Positions 26,693-36,659 are shown, counted from the first letter of the stretch. The stretch is DNA of 57,156 nucleotides from Hyphomicrobium sp. (GCF_019753045.1 NZ_JAIELN010000021.1:1-57156); one strand, 5' to 3'. Notes: generated from the sequence alone by a model not told the origin. Numbers and translations: made by a program.

Positions 26693-26804
26693 TTGACCGG
26701 ACTTTCCCCGCTCCGTTTACCAAGGTCTGCCGAAAGACCTTGAGCCTGCCGCCGCCGCCGTGCTTTCCTTAACGAAGCGTAAAAGGGCGTACGGGGGCCG
26801 GGGC

Positions 26805-26993
26805 ATGTTGCAGCGATACGTAATTGTCAACGGCGCGACGACAGCGGTCCTTTACGGCGCAGCCTATGCCTTCACCCCATCGTCGTTGCACGTGCTGGAC
26901 TCCATCCGAGCCGGTTTCGAAGGCTTCGTCATGCAAAGTCCGGTGTTGGGTCCGCTTGTGAATAAGATCATCCTCGTCATCAGCGCTCTCTGA
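26805..26993 (+). CDS. Small hydrophobic protein, unknown function
   Basis: This predicted 62-aa protein begins at an ATG preceded by the G-rich GGGGGCCGGGGC. It has two moderately hydrophobic segments (about 5-22 and 40-60). I do not recognise it. It follows the acyltransferase on the same strand by about 110 nt and ends 20 nt before the convergent Sua5 gene. The frame could start at 26760 (GTG). Support is limited to the ribosome binding site and the fit in the gap. Confidence 0.45.
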   Translation: MLQRYVIVNGATTAVLYGAAYAFTPSSLHVLDSIRAGFEGFVMQSPVLGPLVNKIILVISAL

Positions 26994-27012
26994 GCTCTGA
27001 AGCCGCGCAAGC

Positions 27013-27975
27013 TTATTCGCGCGGCGCGGCCGCCCGCTTCAGCCGATCGTTGATCGCTTCGCCCAAGCCATGCCGTGGGATAGGCGTCGCGGCGATTGTC
27101 GAGGCGCCGGAAGCATCGAGCGTACGCAGTGCCGCGAAGAGGTTCGCGGCAGCTTCGACAAGATCGCCCGACGGGCTGAGATTGATGAAGGTTCGTGCTG
27201 GCTGTCGCGCAATTCCGCCGAACGCCAGAACCGCTTCATCCGGACCCCAGTCAAAAGCATCGAGCCGCAAACCCGCCCGCGGCGCGTAATGGCTCTGAAG
27301 CTGGCCGGGGGACAAGGGCCGGTCCGTTGAACCGTCCTCGCGCGCAAGACGGCTGCCGAGAACCTCTTCGATCGCTTCCACCGTCACCGCACCCGGCCGA
27401 AGCAGAACGGGTGTCTCATCGACAAGGCTAATGACCGTCGACTCAAGACCGAGCGTGGTCGGGCCGCTGTCGAGAATGAGCGCTGCCTTATCGCCGAGGT
27501 CCGCTGCAACATGCTCGGCATGGGTCGCACTGACATGGCCTGACCGGTTGGCTGAGGGCGCCGCGAGCGGACGCTGGGCCGCAACGAGCAGCGCCCGTGC
27601 GACGGCATGATCGGGAGAGCGCAGCGCAACCGTCGGCAGGCCGGCGGAGACGAGATCGCTGACCTCGGACTTGGCCGTGCGCGGCACGACGAGCGTCAGC
27701 GGGCCGGGCCAGAATGCGTCCGTCAACCGCCGCGCGACCGGTGAAAATGTCCCGATGATGACGGCCTGCTCCAACCCGAGAACATGGACGATGAGCGGAT
27801 TGAACGTTGGCCGGTTTTTAGCCGCGAATACGCGAGCGACAGCTTCGCCGTTCGTCGCGTCTGCGCCGAGGCCATAGACTGTTTCGGTCGGAAATGCGAC
27901 GAGCGCACCCGACCTGATCATTTGCCCCGCTTCGGCGATCCATTCGGCGTTGGCGGGGGCAATCCTGCCCTGCAT
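27013..27975 (-). CDS. tsaC: L-threonylcarbamoyladenylate synthase (Sua5 type)
   Basis: This enzyme makes threonylcarbamoyl-AMP from threonine, bicarbonate and ATP for the t6A modification at position 37 of tRNA. The 320-aa chain has the N-terminal YrdC/TsaC fold with FPTETVYGLGADA, KNRPTFNPLIVH and APSANRSGHVSAT. It also has the C-terminal Sua5 domain (from about 205, starting near SPGQLQSHYAPR), so it is the longer Sua5 form. The ATG at 27975 has AGGTGG eight bases upstream, better than 28014. It is divergent from the acyl-CoA dehydrogenase. Confidence 0.95.
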   Translation of the reverse strand: MQGRIAPANAEWIAEAGQMIRSGALVAFPTETVYGLGADATNGEAVARVFAAKNRPTFNPLIVHVLGLEQAVIIGTFSPVARRLTDAFWPGPLTLVVPRTAKSEVSDLVSAGLPTVALRSPDHAVARALLVAAQRPLAAPSANRSGHVSATHAEHVAADLGDKAALILDSGPTTLGLESTVISLVDETPVLLRPGAVTVEAIEEVLGSRLAREDGSTDRPLSPGQLQSHYAPRAGLRLDAFDWGPDEAVLAFGGIARQPARTFINLSPSGDLVEAAANLFAALRTLDASGASTIAATPIPRHGLGEAINDRLKRAAAPRE

Positions 27976-28056
27976 TAATTTTCCACCTGGTTTGCTCGCA
28001 CCTCTGTTCGGCATAGTGTCTGCAGCCAGTTCCCGAGAAATATTGAGATACGATCC

Positions 28057-29826
28057 ATGACCTATCAGGCTCCAGTAGACGAAATCGTCTTTGCGCTTAA
28101 GACCGTGGCTGCCCTCGACGAAATGGAAACGAGCGGACTCTACCCGGAGCTTGATGCCGATACCGTCGTGGCCGTCATCGAAGAGGCGGGAAAGTTCGGC
28201 GCCGAGGTCCTAGCACCTTTGAACGCAATCGGCGACCGGATCGGCTCGAAATTATCTGACGGAAAAGTGATGACCCCGCCGGGCTTCGCCGATGCCTACC
28301 GCAGGTTCGTTGAGGGCGGCTGGAGCGCGCTTCCCTGTTCGGGCGCCTACGGCGGACAGGGCCTTCCCGAGCTCGTTGCAACGCCCGTCGGCGAGATATG
28401 GAACGCCTCTAACGTCTCGTTCGGGCTTTGTCCGCTTTTGACGCAGGGCGCGATCCACGCGATCGAGGCCGGCGGCAGCGAAGGCCTGAAAGCCAAATTC
28501 TTGCCGAAAATGGTCGCAGGCACGTGGACCGGCACGATGAATTTGACGGAGCCGCACGCGGGCTCCGATCTGGGCCCTCTTTCGACACGTGCCGAGCGTC
28601 AGCCAGATGGAACATACCGCATCACCGGCACGAAGATCTTCATCACTTACGGCGAGCACGATATGGCGGAGAACATCGTCCACCTCGTCCTCGCCCGCTT
28701 GCCCGATGCGCCGCCGGGAACGCGCGGCATTTCTCTCTTTTTGGTTCCGAAATTCCTCGTCAACGAAGACGGATCGCTCGGCGATCGCAACGACGTCATT
28801 TGCGCAGGTGTTGAGCATAAGCTCGGCATCATGGCGAGCCCGACCTGCGTAATGAAATTCGGCGAGAACGGCGGCGCGACGGGTTATCTCGTTGGTGAGG
28901 AAAACCGGGGTCTCGCGTCCATGTTCATTATGATGAATGCGGCTCGCCTCGGCGTCGGCGCTCAGGGCGTCGGCGTGGCCGAGCGGGCGACACAACACGC
29001 CATCGCCTATGCGAAGGAGCGCCGCCAGGGCAAGAGCCTTACCGCGAATGGCACGGGCGGCATGAGCCCGATCATCGAGCACGCCGATATCCGGCGTATG
29101 CTGTTGACGATGAAAGCGCTCACCCAAGCCGCGCGCATGATCTGCTACGCGACGGCGAAAGAACTCGATATCGGCCATCGAGGTAGCGATGAGAGAACGC
29201 GCAAGGACGCGCTCAATCGCGCCGCGCTGCTGACGCCGCTGGCCAAGGCATTCTCGACGGACATCGCCAATGAAGTCGCGTCGCTCGGTGTCCAGGTTCA
29301 CGGCGGCATGGGCTTCGTCGAAGAAACGGGCGCCGCGCAATACCTCCGCGATGCACGCATTCTGCCGATCTACGAAGGCACCAACGGCATTCAGGCCATC
29401 GACCTCGTGACGCGAAAACTCACGCTCGATGGCGGCGCGACGGCGACGGCATTTCTCGCGGGACTTGGCGAGACGATCTCCAAAGTCCGCGCCGCGAAGC
29501 GCAGCGATTTCGGCCATACCGCCGAGCGTCTGACGGAAGCCTTGAATAGCCTCCAGTCGGCGACGCTGTGGATGGCGCAAACGCTGCCGGGTCACCCCGA
29601 AAAGGCCCTCGCATCGGCGACGCCCTTCCTGCGGCTCATGAGCTTGACGGCCGGCGGCACGTACCTGGCAAAGGGCGCGCTGACGGAACCGGAAGGATCG
29701 CCCCGCGTCGCGATCGCGCGGTTCTTCGCAGAAAATCTGCTAACGGAAGTAAAAAGTCTCTCCGAAACCGTTCAGCACGGCGCCGACTCGGTGCTCGTCG
29801 ATGCCCATGGCGCGGTGTTCGCATGA
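28057..29826 (+). CDS. Acyl-CoA dehydrogenase (long form, DmdC-like architecture)
   Basis: This 589-aa FAD enzyme should desaturate an acyl-CoA. The flavin/substrate motif MNLTEPHAGSDLG lies near 165-177, and the catalytic glutamate is in IYEGTNGIQAIDL near 437. A C-terminal extension beyond the usual 380-400 aa catalytic core matches the roughly 590-600-aa subgroup that includes the 3-methylmercaptopropionyl-CoA dehydrogenase DmdC and many fatty acyl-CoA dehydrogenases of broad use. It overlaps the downstream crotonase by ATGA, so the pair probably carries out successive oxidation and hydration. The substrate is not determined by sequence. Confidence 0.93.
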   Translation: MTYQAPVDEIVFALKTVAALDEMETSGLYPELDADTVVAVIEEAGKFGAEVLAPLNAIGDRIGSKLSDGKVMTPPGFADAYRRFVEGGWSALPCSGAYGGQGLPELVATPVGEIWNASNVSFGLCPLLTQGAIHAIEAGGSEGLKAKFLPKMVAGTWTGTMNLTEPHAGSDLGPLSTRAERQPDGTYRITGTKIFITYGEHDMAENIVHLVLARLPDAPPGTRGISLFLVPKFLVNEDGSLGDRNDVICAGVEHKLGIMASPTCVMKFGENGGATGYLVGEENRGLASMFIMMNAARLGVGAQGVGVAERATQHAIAYAKERRQGKSLTANGTGGMSPIIEHADIRRMLLTMKALTQAARMICYATAKELDIGHRGSDERTRKDALNRAALLTPLAKAFSTDIANEVASLGVQVHGGMGFVEETGAAQYLRDARILPIYEGTNGIQAIDLVTRKLTLDGGATATAFLAGLGETISKVRAAKRSDFGHTAERLTEALNSLQSATLWMAQTLPGHPEKALASATPFLRLMSLTAGGTYLAKGALTEPEGSPRVAIARFFAENLLTEVKSLSETVQHGADSVLVDAHGAVFA

Positions 29827-30596
29827 CATCGGAAATCGCAATATGGCGCGACGGCGGTGTTCAAGTTCTTCGCATCGCGCGTCCGGAGAAGAAAAACGCA
29901 CTGACCGGCGCAATGTATCGAGCACTCTGCGACGCGCTCGAAGCAGCCGACGCAGATCGTTCGATTGCCGCCCACATTGTAACGGGATCGGACGGCGTCT
30001 TCACCGCCGGCAACGACATCGCCGATTTTCTCGCGACGTCGCGAGGCACCGGCAATCTCGGCCAGGACGTGGTGCGATTCATCAAGCTGTTGCCCGTCAT
30101 CAAGAAGCCGTTGATCGCAGCTGTCGGCGGTAACGCGATTGGCATCGGCACGACGATGCTCTTCCATTGCGATCTCGTTTACGCAGCGCCTGACGCAATG
30201 TTTGCGACGCCCTTTCTCGATCTCGGAGTGACGCCCGAGGCGGCCTCCAGCCTGCTGATGACGCAGCGGATGGGCTACGCGCGCGCCTTCGCAATGCTCG
30301 CGCTCGGTGATCCGATGTCGGCTGATGACGCAGTCGCCGCCGGATTTGTGAATGCGATTGTTCCGGCCGCCGATCTCGAACAGGCGGCGCTCGATGCGGC
30401 TCGCCGCCTGGCAAGGAAGCCGCCCGAAGCATTGGCGTTGGCGCGACGCCTGATGCGCGGCGATCCAGCCGAAGTGCTGAAGCGGATCGACGAGGAGGTG
30501 GCTGTTTTTCGCGAGCGGCTCCGGTCTCCGGAAGCGATCGAAGCGTTCACGGCCTTTTTCGAAAAACGTACTCCGAATTTCAACAAATCAGCATAG
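29823..30596 (+). CDS. Enoyl-CoA hydratase/isomerase family (crotonase)
   Basis: This 257-aa crotonase-fold protein probably hydrates or isomerises an enoyl-CoA. The oxyanion-hole segments are KNALTGAMY near residue 24-32, GVFTAGNDIADF near 58-69 and GGNAIGIGTTMLFHCDLVYA near 102-121. The first glutamate of canonical hydratases is not obvious (FATPFLDLGVTPEA), so isomerase or other crotonase activity is possible. The ATG at 29823 overlaps the dehydrogenase stop by four bases; the longer frame from 29568 is not real. It is the second gene of the acyl-CoA unit. Confidence 0.9.
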   Translation: MTSEIAIWRDGGVQVLRIARPEKKNALTGAMYRALCDALEAADADRSIAAHIVTGSDGVFTAGNDIADFLATSRGTGNLGQDVVRFIKLLPVIKKPLIAAVGGNAIGIGTTMLFHCDLVYAAPDAMFATPFLDLGVTPEAASSLLMTQRMGYARAFAMLALGDPMSADDAVAAGFVNAIVPAADLEQAALDAARRLARKPPEALALARRLMRGDPAEVLKRIDEEVAVFRERLRSPEAIEAFTAFFEKRTPNFNKSA

Positions 30597-30685
30597 CTGG
30601 CCCGGTGCGGTCCCCATACCCGATTGAGACGCCCCTTACGTAATCGCGGCCAAGCTATTAGGGTGACCTCCCTGTCCGGCATGGA

Positions 30686-31582
30686 ATGAAAGCAGCGGAA
30701 ATGGCGTCACTCAAGGGCAAGACCCTCTTTATCACTGGGGCAAGCCGCGGCATCGGGCTGGCGATCGCGAAGCGAGCGGCGAGGGACGGCGCGAACATCG
30801 CAATCGCCGCCAAGACGGTCGATCCAAATCCCAAGCTCGAAGGCACGATCCATTCCGCGGCCAAGGAGATCGAGGAGGCGGGCGGCGCAGCGCTCGCGCT
30901 CGAGTGCGATATTCGCAACGAGGACGAAGTCGAGCGCGCCATCGCAGAAACGGTCGAACGCTTCGGCGGCATCGACATTTGCGTCAACAACGCCAGCGCG
31001 CTCTCGTTGACGCCGATCGAGAAAACGGAACTGAAGCGCTTCGATTTGATGTTCGCGGTCAATACGCGCGGCACGTTCCTGACGTCCAAACTATGCCTGC
31101 CGCATCTGAAGCGCGCCGCCAACCCGCACATTCTGATGCTGTCGCCGCCCCTCGATATGCATGCCAAATGGTTCTCCGGGCACGTTGCCTATTCGATCGC
31201 AAAATACGGCATGAGCCTTTGTGTTCTGGGGCTTTCCGACGAGCTGAAAAAGGATGGCATCGCCGTCAACGCGCTCTGGCCGCGGACGACGATTGCGACG
31301 GCGGCCGTGCAGAACATTCTCGGCGGCGACAAACTCATGCGGATGAGCCGCACGCCCGAGATCGTCGCCGACGCGGCACATCTCGTCTTCAGTCAACGTG
31401 CCAAAACATTCACCGGCCGCTTCCTGATCGACGATACGTTTCTTTACGAAACCGGAGGCGTCCGCGATTTCGAAGGCTATCGCATCGATAAGTCGATGCC
31501 TTTGGCGCCCGACTTCTTTGTCCCAGTTGAAAGCAAGCCGCCTCCAGGCGTTCAGATCGCACGGCTGTCGGAATTGGCGTGA
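30686..31582 (+). CDS. SDR family oxidoreductase (HSDL2-like)
   Basis: This 298-aa protein has the NAD(P) motif TGASRGIGLA near 15-24, NNASA near 103 and the catalytic YSIAKYG near 172. The segments LSPPLDM and the extended C-terminus (FEGYRIDKS ... PPPGVQIARL) resemble the short-chain dehydrogenase domain of hydroxysteroid dehydrogenase-like protein 2 and its bacterial homologues, usually linked to fatty acyl metabolism. Start codons at 30686 and 30701 are both possible. It lies between the crotonase and the deacetylase-fold gene on the same strand, consistent with acyl-chain metabolism. Confidence 0.85.
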   Translation: MKAAEMASLKGKTLFITGASRGIGLAIAKRAARDGANIAIAAKTVDPNPKLEGTIHSAAKEIEEAGGAALALECDIRNEDEVERAIAETVERFGGIDICVNNASALSLTPIEKTELKRFDLMFAVNTRGTFLTSKLCLPHLKRAANPHILMLSPPLDMHAKWFSGHVAYSIAKYGMSLCVLGLSDELKKDGIAVNALWPRTTIATAAVQNILGGDKLMRMSRTPEIVADAAHLVFSQRAKTFTGRFLIDDTFLYETGGVRDFEGYRIDKSMPLAPDFFVPVESKPPPGVQIARLSELA

Positions 31583-31611
31583 AGCTCAGACCAGAGCAGT
31601 GACGGAAGCAT

Positions 31612-32556
31612 ATGACGACAGCATTGATCACCCATCACGCTTTCCTCAATCACGATACCGGCAACGGTCATCCCGAACGGCCAGACCGGATGCGGGCCAT
31701 CGACGAGGCATTGTCGCACGAGAGCTTCGCGCTCCTGGAACGCCGGGAAGCGCCGCTCAGGGAAGATGACAAGACCTACATCGCCATGGCGCACGGCGCG
31801 CAGCATATCGCTGGTCTGATCGGCGCGATCGAGCACATCGAACAGGGTCATAAGAACCTCGACGTCGACACGGTCGCGTCGCAGGGCACGTGGGAAGCCT
31901 CCCGCCGAGCCGTCGGCGCAGGGCTCGACGCCGTCGATATGGTGATGAACCGCGAGGTCGCGAATGTCTTCTGTCAGGTTCGCCCGCCGGGACATCACGC
32001 CGAGAGCCAGCGGGCGATGGGCTTCTGCATCTTCAATAATGTGGCCATCGCTGCACATTACGCGCGGAAAAAATATGGAGCCGAGCGCGTCGCCGTCGTC
32101 GATTTCGACGTCCACCACGGCAACGGTACGCAAGAAATTTTCTGGTCCGATAAGGACCTTTTTTACGGCTCCACGCATCAGATGCCGCTCTTTCCCGGCA
32201 CAGGTGCGTTGCGGGAAACCGGTGTGGGTAATATATTCAATGCGCCGCTGCGCGCGGGCGACGGACGCGAACACTTCGAGGAAGCGTTCAGGAGCCGGAT
32301 CCTGGGGCCGTTGCACAACTTTGGCCCCGATGTGCTATTGATCTCGGCAGGTTTCGACGCCCATCAGCGAGATCCGCTCGCCGGGCTCAATCTTGTCGCA
32401 CAGGACTTCCAATGGGCGACCGAATCCCTTTCAGAAGTGGCTCGGCGCCATGGCAACGGGCGAATAGTCTCGATGCTTGAGGGCGGATATGATCTCACGG
32501 GGCTTGCTCAATCCGTTGCGGCCCACGTAAAGGCGTTGATTGACGCAGGCCATTGA
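31612..32556 (+). CDS. Histone deacetylase-fold amidohydrolase
   Basis: This 314-aa member of the HDAC/acetylpolyamine amidohydrolase/acetoin-utilisation superfamily carries RPPGHHAE (catalytic His pair), [11 protein letters not shown] (zinc Asp and His), [12 protein letters not shown] (second zinc Asp) and EGGYDL. The N-terminal HPERPDR is the class II-type substrate-loop motif. In bacteria these enzymes deacetylate polyamines or acyl-lysines; which one applies here is unknown. It is transcribed with xseB, 31 nt downstream, in an order common in this group. Confidence 0.92.
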   Translation: MTTALITHHAFLNHDTGNGHPERPDRMRAIDEALSHESFALLERREAPLREDDKTYIAMAHGAQHIAGLIGAIEHIEQGHKNLDVDTVASQGTWEASRRAVGAGLDAVDMVMNREVANVFCQVRPPGHHAESQRAMGFCIFNNVAIAAHYARKKYGAERVAVVDFDVHHGNGTQEIFWSDKDLFYGSTHQMPLFPGTGALRETGVGNIFNAPLRAGDGREHFEEAFRSRILGPLHNFGPDVLLISAGFDAHQRDPLAGLNLVAQDFQWATESLSEVARRHGNGRIVSMLEGGYDLTGLAQSVAAHVKALIDAGH

Positions 32557-32587
32557 GCGGCAAACCGACGCCCGGAAGCAGGACAAT

Positions 32588-32866
32588 ATGAATACGAAAG
32601 CACCGGAAAAAAACTTCGCCGACATCAAGGACATGACGTTCGAGCGCGCGCTGAAAGAGCTTGAGGCCATCGTTGGCAAGCTTGAGCGCGGCGATGTCGA
32701 GCTTGAGGAGAGCATCAGCATTTACGAGCGGGGCGAAGCGCTTCGCGACCATTGCGATCGCCTGTTGAAAGCGGCGGAGGCAAAGGTCGAGAAATTGACG
32801 CTCGGAGCCGACGGCGCGCCGACGGGCACGACGCCGCTGGACAAGGACGGAAACGCCCCCTTTTGA
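32588..32866 (+). CDS. xseB: Exodeoxyribonuclease VII small subunit
   Basis: XseB pairs with XseA to degrade single-stranded DNA in both directions. The 92-aa chain has the full family pattern [20 protein letters not shown], then [15 protein letters not shown] and a cysteine-containing coiled end with [12 protein letters not shown]. The ATG at 32588, with AGGA upstream, is used; the frame is open back to 32540 inside the deacetylase gene. xseA is not in the window. dxs follows after 217 nt. Confidence 0.95.
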   Translation: MNTKAPEKNFADIKDMTFERALKELEAIVGKLERGDVELEESISIYERGEALRDHCDRLLKAAEAKVEKLTLGADGAPTGTTPLDKDGNAPF

Positions 32867-33083
32867 CCCGGACGGCGTGTGATACTACCAAACCCCGGCG
32901 ATGACAGGGCCAACGCCAGGCGTTAACTACTCTGCGGCACGCAAGCGCATTATGTCATCTACGAGCCTCCGCAGTTGGGGCAATCGAAGATAGGCGTTAT
33001 GAAGGCAAGTGCACGTTGAGGGATCATTGTTTACTGCACGCTTCCACCACGGCATTTGATAGCCGCCGCATCAAGGTTTTACC

Positions 33084-34991
33084 GTGAGCCAGACACCGTT
33101 ACTTGATCGAATTCAAACGCCGCACGATCTGCGTCAATTGACGGAAGATCAGCTGCCGCAGCTTGCTGCCGAGCTTCGCGACGAGACGATCAGCGCCGTC
33201 TCGGAAACCGGGGGGCATTTGGGCGCGGGCCTCGGCGTAATCGAGCTGACGGTCGCCCTGCATTGGGTCTTCAATACGCCGGACGACCGCGTGATCTGGG
33301 ACGTCGGCCATCAGGCCTATCCGCACAAGATTTTGACGGGGCGCCGCGAGCGTATTCGTACCCTGCGCCAGCCGGGCGGGCTCGCAGGCTTCACGAACCG
33401 TGATGAAAGTCCCTACGATCCGTTCGGCGCTGGACACTCCTCGACCTCGATTTCCGCAGCGCTCGGCATGGCCGTCGCGCGCGATCTCAGCAACAAATCC
33501 AACAACGTCATCGCCGTCATCGGCGATGGCGCGATGAGCGCGGGCATGGCCTACGAGGCGATGAACAACGCCGGCGCGCGCGATGAGCGGCTCATCGTCA
33601 TTCTCAACGACAATGATATGTCGATTGCCCCGCCGACGGGAGCGCTCTCCGCTTACCTCGCGCGCGTCACGTCGAGCGGAACGTACGTGCATCTGCGCGA
33701 TTACGCGAAACAGCTCGCGAAGCTTCTGCCCAAGGCGTGGGAACGCCGCGCTGCGCGCGTCGAAGAGTACACGCGGCACCTTTGGCAAGGGGGCGCTTGG
33801 TTCGAGGAGTTGGGCTTCTATTACGTCGGCCCGCTCGACGGCCATGACCTCAATCAGCTCCTTCCCGTCTTGAAAAACGTGCGCGATCTCCAGCAGGGTC
33901 CGATCCTGGTGCATGTCGTGACGAAGAAGGGCAAGGGCTACGCACCGGCGGAAGCCGCTGACGACAAGTATCACGGCGTCAACAAGTTCAACGTCATCAC
34001 CGGCGCGCAGGTCAAACCGAAGCCCAATGCGCCGAGCTACACGAAGGTGTTCGCCGACGCTCTGATCGCGGAAGCCCGAAAAGATAAACGCGTTGTCGCG
34101 ATCACGGCGGCAATGCCGTCGGGTACGGGCCTTGATCACTTCGGGAAGGAATTCCCCGACCGCACCTTCGATGTCGGGATCGCGGAGCAGCACGCCGTGA
34201 CCTTCGCGGCCGGTCTCGCGACAGAGGGCTATAAACCTTTCGCGACGATCTACTCGACGTTCCTACAGCGCGCATACGACCAGGTCGTGCACGACGTCGC
34301 AATCCAGAAGCTGCCGGTTCGCTTTGCGATCGATCGCGCAGGCCTCGTCGGCGCGGACGGCGCAACGCACGCCGGTTCGTTCGACGTCGCCTATCTCACT
34401 TGCCTGCCGGACTTTGTGGTGATGGCCGCGGCAGACGAGGCCGAACTCGTCCACATGGTCGCGACGCAAGCGCAAATCGACGACCGTCCGAGCGCGCTCC
34501 GCTATCCCCGCGGCGAAGGCGTCGGTGTCGAGTTGCCTGAAGAGGGCATACCGCTGCCGATCGGCAAGGGCCGCATCGTCCGTCAGGGATCGAAGGTCGC
34601 TCTTCTCTCGCTCGGGACGCGCCTTGCCGAATGCCTGAAGGCTGCCGATCAACTCGCAGCCGCTGGGCTTTCGACGACGGTCGCCGACGCGCGTTTCGCC
34701 AAGCCGCTCGATTCAGAGATGATCCGTGAGCTGGCCACGAACCACGAGGTGCTGGTCACCGTCGAAGAAGGGTCCATTGGCGGCTTCGGCAGCCACGTGC
34801 TGCAGTTCCTGTCCGACGAAGGTCTGCTCGATGGCGGCCTCCGGGTGCGCGCGAAAGTGCTGCCGGATGTCTTCATCGATCACGGTAAGCCGGAAGCCAT
34901 GTACGAAGCCGCCCGCCTCAATGCGTCAGGCATCGTCGAGACGGTTTTCGCCGCGCTCGGCCGTGCCGTTGCCGTCGGAGAACGCGCGTAG
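33084..34991 (+). CDS. dxs: 1-deoxy-D-xylulose-5-phosphate synthase
   Basis: Dxs condenses pyruvate and glyceraldehyde 3-phosphate using thiamine diphosphate, the first step of the MEP isoprenoid pathway that supplies hopanoids and quinones. The 635-aa protein shows [17 protein letters not shown] near the N-terminus and the ThDP motif [18 protein letters not shown] near 150. The catalytic glutamate region is [18 protein letters not shown], followed by [18 protein letters not shown]. It begins with GTG at 33084. The 217-nt leader may hold its promoter; I found no recognisable riboswitch there. Confidence 0.97.
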   Translation: MSQTPLLDRIQTPHDLRQLTEDQLPQLAAELRDETISAVSETGGHLGAGLGVIELTVALHWVFNTPDDRVIWDVGHQAYPHKILTGRRERIRTLRQPGGLAGFTNRDESPYDPFGAGHSSTSISAALGMAVARDLSNKSNNVIAVIGDGAMSAGMAYEAMNNAGARDERLIVILNDNDMSIAPPTGALSAYLARVTSSGTYVHLRDYAKQLAKLLPKAWERRAARVEEYTRHLWQGGAWFEELGFYYVGPLDGHDLNQLLPVLKNVRDLQQGPILVHVVTKKGKGYAPAEAADDKYHGVNKFNVITGAQVKPKPNAPSYTKVFADALIAEARKDKRVVAITAAMPSGTGLDHFGKEFPDRTFDVGIAEQHAVTFAAGLATEGYKPFATIYSTFLQRAYDQVVHDVAIQKLPVRFAIDRAGLVGADGATHAGSFDVAYLTCLPDFVVMAAADEAELVHMVATQAQIDDRPSALRYPRGEGVGVELPEEGIPLPIGKGRIVRQGSKVALLSLGTRLAECLKAADQLAAAGLSTTVADARFAKPLDSEMIRELATNHEVLVTVEEGSIGGFGSHVLQFLSDEGLLDGGLRVRAKVLPDVFIDHGKPEAMYEAARLNASGIVETVFAALGRAVAVGERA

Positions 34992-35036
34992 AATTGGAAG
35001 CGAGCCACAAAGGCTCAGGGACTCGGAGGGAATGAA

Positions 35037-35405
35037 ATGCATTCGATCGTGAGCCTTGTTGCGCGGATACTTCTCTCGGCAATCTTCGTTACGGCGGGCG
35101 TCAGCAAGATCTCGGGGTACGAGGGCACTCAGGCCTACATGGAATCTCACGGCCTGCCCGGCGGCCTTCTTCCCCTCGTCATTGCTCTCGAGGTGATTGG
35201 CGGCCTCGCCGTTCTCTTGGGCGTCTTGTCGCGTTGGGCAGGCCTCGCGCTCGCAGCCTTCTGCATCGCGTCAGCCTTGGTCTTTCACTTCAATTTTGCC
35301 GATCAGGCCCAGGCGACGAACTTCATGAAGAACATCTGCATGGCGGGCGGCTTCCTGCTGCTCTTCGCCAACGGCTCGGGCCGTTACGCGCTGAGGCCCG
35401 ACTGA
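35037..35405 (+). CDS. DoxX family membrane protein
   Basis: This 122-aa protein has four hydrophobic helices and the DoxX/DoxD family start VARILLSAIFVTAGVSKISGY, with ALEVIGGLAVLLG and HFNFADQAQATNFMKNICMAGG following. Family members are linked to redox or sulfur metabolism at the membrane, but most are uncharacterised. GGAGGG lies 6 nt before the ATG. It follows dxs by 45 nt and may be co-transcribed with it. Confidence 0.9.
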   Translation: MHSIVSLVARILLSAIFVTAGVSKISGYEGTQAYMESHGLPGGLLPLVIALEVIGGLAVLLGVLSRWAGLALAAFCIASALVFHFNFADQAQATNFMKNICMAGGFLLLFANGSGRYALRPD

Positions 35406-35427
35406 AAGCCGGGCCCCGCGTTACTTC

Positions 35428-35850
35428 TCACTCGACTGTGATTGTCACGACGTCCGACGTCACCGGCGGATCGTGCGGAATGTGGTTCTTGTCGCCGAGC
35501 AAAAGCTGCAGAGTATGCTTCCCGGGCTTCAGCTCGACGGACGCGTCCGTCTGCCCCTTGCCGTAGTGAACGTGGTGATCGTCTTTGGGGATCGCCTCGC
35601 CAACGGCAGGCAGCGGCGCGTCTATCAAGAGATGATGGTGGCCGCTATTCGGCGTTTCCGAACCGGCAGGAGCAACCTCCATGCCCTCGATGCCGAATTT
35701 TATGGTAACCGGGCTCGAAACGGTCGCGCCGTCCTTCGGCTCGATGATAAAGACCTTCGCACCGGTCGGAGACGGCGTTCGCCCGCTGTCCGCCAGGGCA
35801 ACCATCGGCAGCGCCAGCGCAACGAGCGCCGCGAAGATTGCAGGTTTCAT
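35428..35850 (-). CDS. DUF4399 periplasmic protein
   Basis: This 140-aa protein has a signal peptide (1-20, ending ALA) and a DUF4399 domain: VFIIEPKDGATV, KFGIEGMEVAPAG, then the histidine-rich SGHHHLLID and DDHHVHYGKGQT, and HTLQLLLGDKNHIPH. The many histidines suggest metal binding, but the family has no assigned function. The ATG at 35850 is favoured over 35865 for the signal peptide. It is convergent with DoxX and divergent from tlyA. Confidence 0.88.
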   Translation of the reverse strand: MKPAIFAALVALALPMVALADSGRTPSPTGAKVFIIEPKDGATVSSPVTIKFGIEGMEVAPAGSETPNSGHHHLLIDAPLPAVGEAIPKDDHHVHYGKGQTDASVELKPGKHTLQLLLGDKNHIPHDPPVTSDVVTITVE

Positions 35851-35927
35851 GTGTGTGCTCTCCATCGTTTCCCGCCGACAGAGATGGGGCCGATGCGGGG
35901 CAACGTCAATTAGGTTGGCAAAGGATC

Positions 35928-36659
35928 ATGCGTTTGGATCAGATGCTCGTGACGCGCGGACTGGCGCCATCACGCGCCCGCGCACAGGATCTGATCAAGC
36001 GTGGCTTCGTGCTAGTCGGCGGCAGCGTTTGCGATAAGCCGGCGCAGGATGTGAAAGATCATCTGACGATCGAGATTTCATCCGCAGCTCCGGCCTACGT
36101 TTCGCGCGGAGCGGAAAAGCTTTTGGCGGCGCTCGATCGCTTCGGGTTCGACCCTTCGAAGCGCACTTGCCTCGATGTCGGAGCCTCGACCGGCGGCTTT
36201 ACGGAAGCCTTGCTCGAACGGGGCGCCGCCCGCGTCTACGCCGTCGATGTCGGCACGGCGCAGCTGCACGCGCGAGTGCGAGACGATGCCCGCGTGGTCT
36301 CGCTCGAAAATTTCGACGCGCGCCGGTTGTCGCCGGCGGATGTCCCCGATCCGATCTCGGCGATCACCGTCGATGTCAGTTTTATATCGGTCACGAAGCT
36401 GTTGGCTCCGGCGCTACAACTTGCAGTGCCCGGCGCTTGGATGGTCGTGCTGGTGAAGCCGCAATTCGAAGTTGGACGCGAGAATATCGGTAGCGGCGGC
36501 ATCGTGCGTGACGAGGCGGCGCGTCAGGGCGCACTTGAAAGCGTTCGCGCGTGGATCGAAAGCCAGCCCACGTGGACCGTCGTCGGTGAAATGCCGTCGC
36601 CCATTCTCGGCGGCTCCGGCAATTCGGAATTTCTACTTGGAGCACTTCGTAATGACTGA
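35928..36659 (+). CDS. tlyA: TlyA family rRNA 2'-O-methyltransferase
   Basis: TlyA methylates ribose in 16S and/or 23S rRNA. The 243-aa protein has an N-terminal S4 RNA-binding domain (RLDQMLVTRGLAPSRARAQ, about 2-60) and an FtsJ-like Rossmann methyltransferase domain with the SAM motif CLDVGASTGGFTEALL, plus YAVDVGTAQL and LVKPQFEVGR. The ATG at 35928 follows AAAGGA; the frame open from 35838 is not S4-like. Its stop overlaps the next methyltransferase gene by eight bases. Confidence 0.93.
   Translation: MRLDQMLVTRGLAPSRARAQDLIKRGFVLVGGSVCDKPAQDVKDHLTIEISSAAPAYVSRGAEKLLAALDRFGFDPSKRTCLDVGASTGGFTEALLERGAARVYAVDVGTAQLHARVRDDARVVSLENFDARRLSPADVPDPISAITVDVSFISVTKLLAPALQLAVPGAWMVVLVKPQFEVGRENIGSGGIVRDEAARQGALESVRAWIESQPTWTVVGEMPSPILGGSGNSEFLLGALRND

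Noticed and set aside
27002-27025. GCCGCGC/GCGCGGC hairpin at the end of the Sua5 gene
   Set aside because: No T-run on either strand and it overlaps coding sequence, so it is not a supportable terminator.
28252-29595. 447-codon minus-strand open frame
   Set aside because: Antisense shadow of the acyl-CoA dehydrogenase, whose motifs are unmistakable.
32867-33083. Possible riboswitch in the dxs leader
   Set aside because: No conserved TPP or other known aptamer core is visible; only short weak hairpins.
33099-34193. 364-codon minus-strand open frame
   Set aside because: Antisense shadow of dxs.
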